A DNA stretch of 64,000 nt, taken from NCBI RefSeq assembly GCF_009604405.1, contig NZ_WEGK01000009.1, forward strand, positions 186,001 to 250,000. The letters are read 5' to 3'. Of the stretch, positions 62,055 to 64,000 are shown one piece after another. The position numbers and the translations under genes were made by a program. The stretch's first letter is position 1. Each line of letters starts with the position of its first letter. This stretch comes from Nocardia macrotermitis. Lineage in GTDB: Bacteria; Actinomycetota; Actinomycetes; Mycobacteriales; Mycobacteriaceae. Below the pieces are notes generated by a model, which saw only the letters and a program-made list of their open reading frames with translations, did not search any database and had not been told where the DNA came from.

Positions 62055-62869
62055 GGGCGCGGGCGGTCCGCGCCGCGGTCCGCCGGATGCCCGCGGTCGC
62101 GGCCGTGCTGCTGGTCCTCACCCAGATCACCTATCCGCTGGCCACGGGCGTCGCGCGGGACCGGGTGACCGCGGCGGTGGTCCTGCTGTCCGCACTCACC
62201 GCCGTGACGCACGCCTGGGCGACCCGTGGACCGCGCTGGGCGGCCGGACTGCTGCTGATCGTGTCCGGGCTCGGCCTGGTCGCCGAGATCTGCGGTGTGA
62301 CAACGGGATTTCCCTTCGGCTGCTACGACTACGCGCGGCACCGCCTCGGCCCGGAACTGGCCGGGGTGCCGCTGCTGGTGCCGCTGGCCTGGACGGGCGG
62401 GCTGTATCCGGTCTGGGTCGTGGCCGGACTGCTGAGTCCGCCCGGCACACCACGCGCCCGGACACGTATCCCGCTGACCGCCCTCGGCGCGGTCGGCTGG
62501 GATCTGTTCCTGGACCCGCAGATGGTGTCCGCCGGACAGTGGACCTGGTGCTCGCCGCTGCCCGGACTGCCGGGCACCCCGCAGATCCCGTACACGAACT
62601 ATCTGGGCTGGTTCGCGGTCGCGCTGCTGATGGCCGCGTTACTGGAACTGCTGGACCGCGCCGACGTCCCGGCGGACCGCGGACCCGCTGTCCCGGTGGC
62701 GGTGTTCCTGTGGACCTGGCTGGGTTCCACCCTCGCCCACGCGGTCTTCCTGGGCCTTCCCGCCTCGGCGGGGTACGGATTCCTCGGCCTGGGCCTGCTC
62801 GGTGTCCCGCTGCTGTACACCTCGGCCCGTCGCATGCCGGTCCGCTCGGCGGGCCATGGCACGATGTGA
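62051..62869 (+). CDS. Carotenoid biosynthesis membrane protein, CruF-like (DUF422)
   Basis: The 272-residue protein has about seven membrane helices and the DUF422 features GFPFGCYDYARHRLGPEL, GWDLFLDPQMVSAGQWTW and IPYTNYLGWF. CruF in cyanobacteria and deinococci hydrates the 1',2' double bond of acyclic carotenoid ends. Here it follows a CrtI-like gene with a 4-base overlap, and a family 2 glycosyltransferase follows after lppM, so a hydroxylated and glycosylated carotenoid or other isoprenoid is plausible. No crtB or crtE is in the window. Confidence 0.85.
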   Translation: MRARAVRAAVRRMPAVAAVLLVLTQITYPLATGVARDRVTAAVVLLSALTAVTHAWATRGPRWAAGLLLIVSGLGLVAEICGVTTGFPFGCYDYARHRLGPELAGVPLLVPLAWTGGLYPVWVVAGLLSPPGTPRARTRIPLTALGAVGWDLFLDPQMVSAGQWTWCSPLPGLPGTPQIPYTNYLGWFAVALLMAALLELLDRADVPADRGPAVPVAVFLWTWLGSTLAHAVFLGLPASAGYGFLGLGLLGVPLLYTSARRMPVRSAGHGTM

Positions 62870-62872
62870 GCC

Positions 62873-63634
62873 GTGCAGCCGAGTCCGACACCACCGATGC
62901 CCGACGTCGCGAGCGCACCACCGCGCCGCGGCCCGCAGCCCCCGACGCGCCGTCGCGCCTGGTCGGCGGTATTCCTGCTGGCCATGCTGTTGCCCCTGCT
63001 GGCGGGCTGCCTGCGGGTGCAGGTCTCGATGGGCGTGTCCTCGAACGACCGGGTGTCCGGCCATATCGTCGTCGCGGTGGTCCCGGCCAACGACAAGGAC
63101 AAGGGACCGCAGCTCAAGGTGCCGCCCGCGCTGTCGGCCAAGGTGCGCGTCGAGGCGTACAGCCAGGACGGCTACATGGGCAGCCAGGTGTATTTCGACG
63201 ATCTGACCTTCGGTGAGGTCGGCGAACTGGGCGGCCTGTCCGATCAGACGCAGGGCATGTTCAACCTGCAGTTCGTCCGGACCGGCGATCTGGTCACGCT
63301 GACCGGCCGCGCGGACCTGAAGTCGGTGCCGCCGCAGGGTTCGGACGTCCAGTTCACCGTCGCGTTCCCGGCCCGGGTGGCCACCACCAACGGCACCCGC
63401 GACGGCGATTCGGTGGTGTCCTGGAAACTGCCCGCCGGAGATGTGAGCACGGTGCGGGCCGAGGCCACCTATGCTGATCCGAACACCCGGTCGTTCGCCG
63501 GATGGGCCGGGATCGTCGGTGGTATCACGCTCGCGGTCGCCGCGCTGGTGGCCGTCATCGCGTATCTGAGCCGGAACCCGACCCCGAATTACGTTGCGCG
63601 CCTGCGTGAACCGCGTCCGCGCGAGAAGGTCTGA
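62873..63634 (+). CDS. lppM: Lipoprotein LppM
   Basis: The 253-residue protein has a proline-rich cytoplasmic start, a signal helix (about 29-46) and lipobox LLAGC. A mature domain follows with CLRVQVSMGVSSNDRVSGHI, then a C-terminal membrane helix (about 205-228). This layout matches M. tuberculosis LppM, which has a lipid-binding-type beta domain and affects phagosome trafficking. GTG at 62873 is 3 bases after the CruF-like stop, so it is in the same operon. The C-terminal anchor is unusual for a lipoprotein but is typical of this family. Confidence 0.87.
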   Translation: MQPSPTPPMPDVASAPPRRGPQPPTRRRAWSAVFLLAMLLPLLAGCLRVQVSMGVSSNDRVSGHIVVAVVPANDKDKGPQLKVPPALSAKVRVEAYSQDGYMGSQVYFDDLTFGEVGELGGLSDQTQGMFNLQFVRTGDLVTLTGRADLKSVPPQGSDVQFTVAFPARVATTNGTRDGDSVVSWKLPAGDVSTVRAEATYADPNTRSFAGWAGIVGGITLAVAALVAVIAYLSRNPTPNYVARLREPRPREKV

Positions 63635-63644
63635 ACGGAAACGT

Positions 63645-64000
63645 ATGAGAACTCTGGTGCGCGGCGCGGTCGTCGCCGGAACGGCCGTCTCGGCGACGGG
63701 CTGTGCCCTGACCGTGCTGAACCGGCTCACCGTGCGACGGCTCGGAGTGGTCGGCCCGCCGGTGATCGAGCCGGTGACCGTCTGCATCCCGGCGCGGGAC
63801 GAGGCGACACGACTGCCCGGCCTGATCGCGGATCTGCGTGGGCAGCACGGAGTTTCGCGGATGCGGGTGCTGATCCTGGACGACGGGTCCGGGGACGAGA
63901 CCTACGCGGCGGCGGTCGCGGCGGCCGGGGACGACGAGCGGTTCACCATCGTCACCGCGCGGATCGAGGCGCGGCCCGGCTGGACCGGCAAGTCCGCCGC
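63645..64000 (+). CDS. Family 2 glycosyltransferase (N-terminal part, cut by window edge)
   Basis: The first 118 codons are present. An N-terminal membrane segment (about 8-25) precedes a GT2 fold with VTVCIPARDEATRLPGLIAD and the nucleotide-binding acidic residues in VLILDDGSGDETY. The final visible stretch RPGWTGKSAA resembles the PxGWxGK motif of CruG/CrtQ- and HpnB-type transferases. It would add a sugar to a lipid or carotenoid at the membrane. ATG at 63645 lies 10 bases after the lppM stop. The acceptor is inferred from neighbours only. Confidence 0.8.
   Translation, partial: MRTLVRGAVVAGTAVSATGCALTVLNRLTVRRLGVVGPPVIEPVTVCIPARDEATRLPGLIADLRGQHGVSRMRVLILDDGSGDETYAAAVAAAGDDERFTIVTARIEARPGWTGKSA

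Overview
The window looks like a chromosomal segment of a mycolic-acid actinobacterium, most likely Nocardia. The reasons are a high G+C content, frequent GTG starts, and the type of genes present. These include an arabinofuranosyltransferase of the EmbA/B/C family, an MTB12-like lipoprotein, LppM, Wag31, a mycobacterial-type DinB1, CtpE, group I truncated hemoglobin, and an ileS gene behind a translational T-box of the kind described in Nocardia and Mycobacterium. No rRNA, tRNA, prophage, CRISPR array or complete insertion sequence was seen. This genus call is inference from gene content, not from a marker gene.

Positions 1-7140: the start of a fatty-acyl-AMP ligase gene (cut by the window edge) follows a Rieske oxygenase gene. 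Next comes a CitA/DcuS-type sensor kinase with its response regulator, divergent from a three-gene ABC importer (ATPase, permease, lipoprotein binding protein). Positions 7138-14711: RarD-like transporter, truncated hemoglobin GlbN, a TetR repressor facing a FabH-like ketosynthase across two identical palindromic operators, a PhzF-family enzyme, the CtpE-type cation ATPase and a Uma2-family protein. Positions 14767-24891: lspA-rluA-hypothetical operon, two overlapping lipoprotein genes, an unannotated 59-residue basic protein, a large arabinofuranosyltransferase, an MTB12-like lipoprotein and DNA polymerase IV. Positions 24954-33121: galU, an NlpC/P60 hydrolase, an MFS transporter, and the proline catabolic pair (P5C dehydrogenase then proline dehydrogenase), divergent from a PucR-type activator gene.

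Positions 33151-58218 are almost entirely on the minus strand and form the cell-division and wall (dcw) cluster. In transcription order it reads mraZ, rsmH, ftsL-like, ftsI/pbpB, murE, murF, mraY, murD, ftsW, murG, murC, ftsQ, ftsZ, pgeF, yggS, sepF, yggT, wag31, a small membrane protein gene, and ileS with its T-box leader. Many neighbours overlap by 4 bases (ATGA or GTGA), which indicates translational coupling. The products make lipid II (MurC-F, MraY, MurG), polymerise and crosslink it at the septum (FtsW, FtsI), and organise septation (FtsZ, SepF, FtsQ, FtsL) and polar growth (Wag31).

Positions 58683-64000: a DUF3040 membrane protein and a HEPN-like protein on the minus strand. Then a plus-strand run follows: GNAT acetyltransferase, CrtI-like oxidoreductase, CruF-like membrane protein, LppM, and the start of a family 2 glycosyltransferase. 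This looks like a small carotenoid-type or lipid-modification cluster.

The most unusual items are three. First, a 141-base segment with 12-base terminal inverted repeats sits in frame inside murE. Second, an 80-codon leader ORF made of three tandem 27-codon repeats is fused by an ATGA overlap to sepF. Third, several GTGGGG boxes lie on both strands upstream of mraZ.
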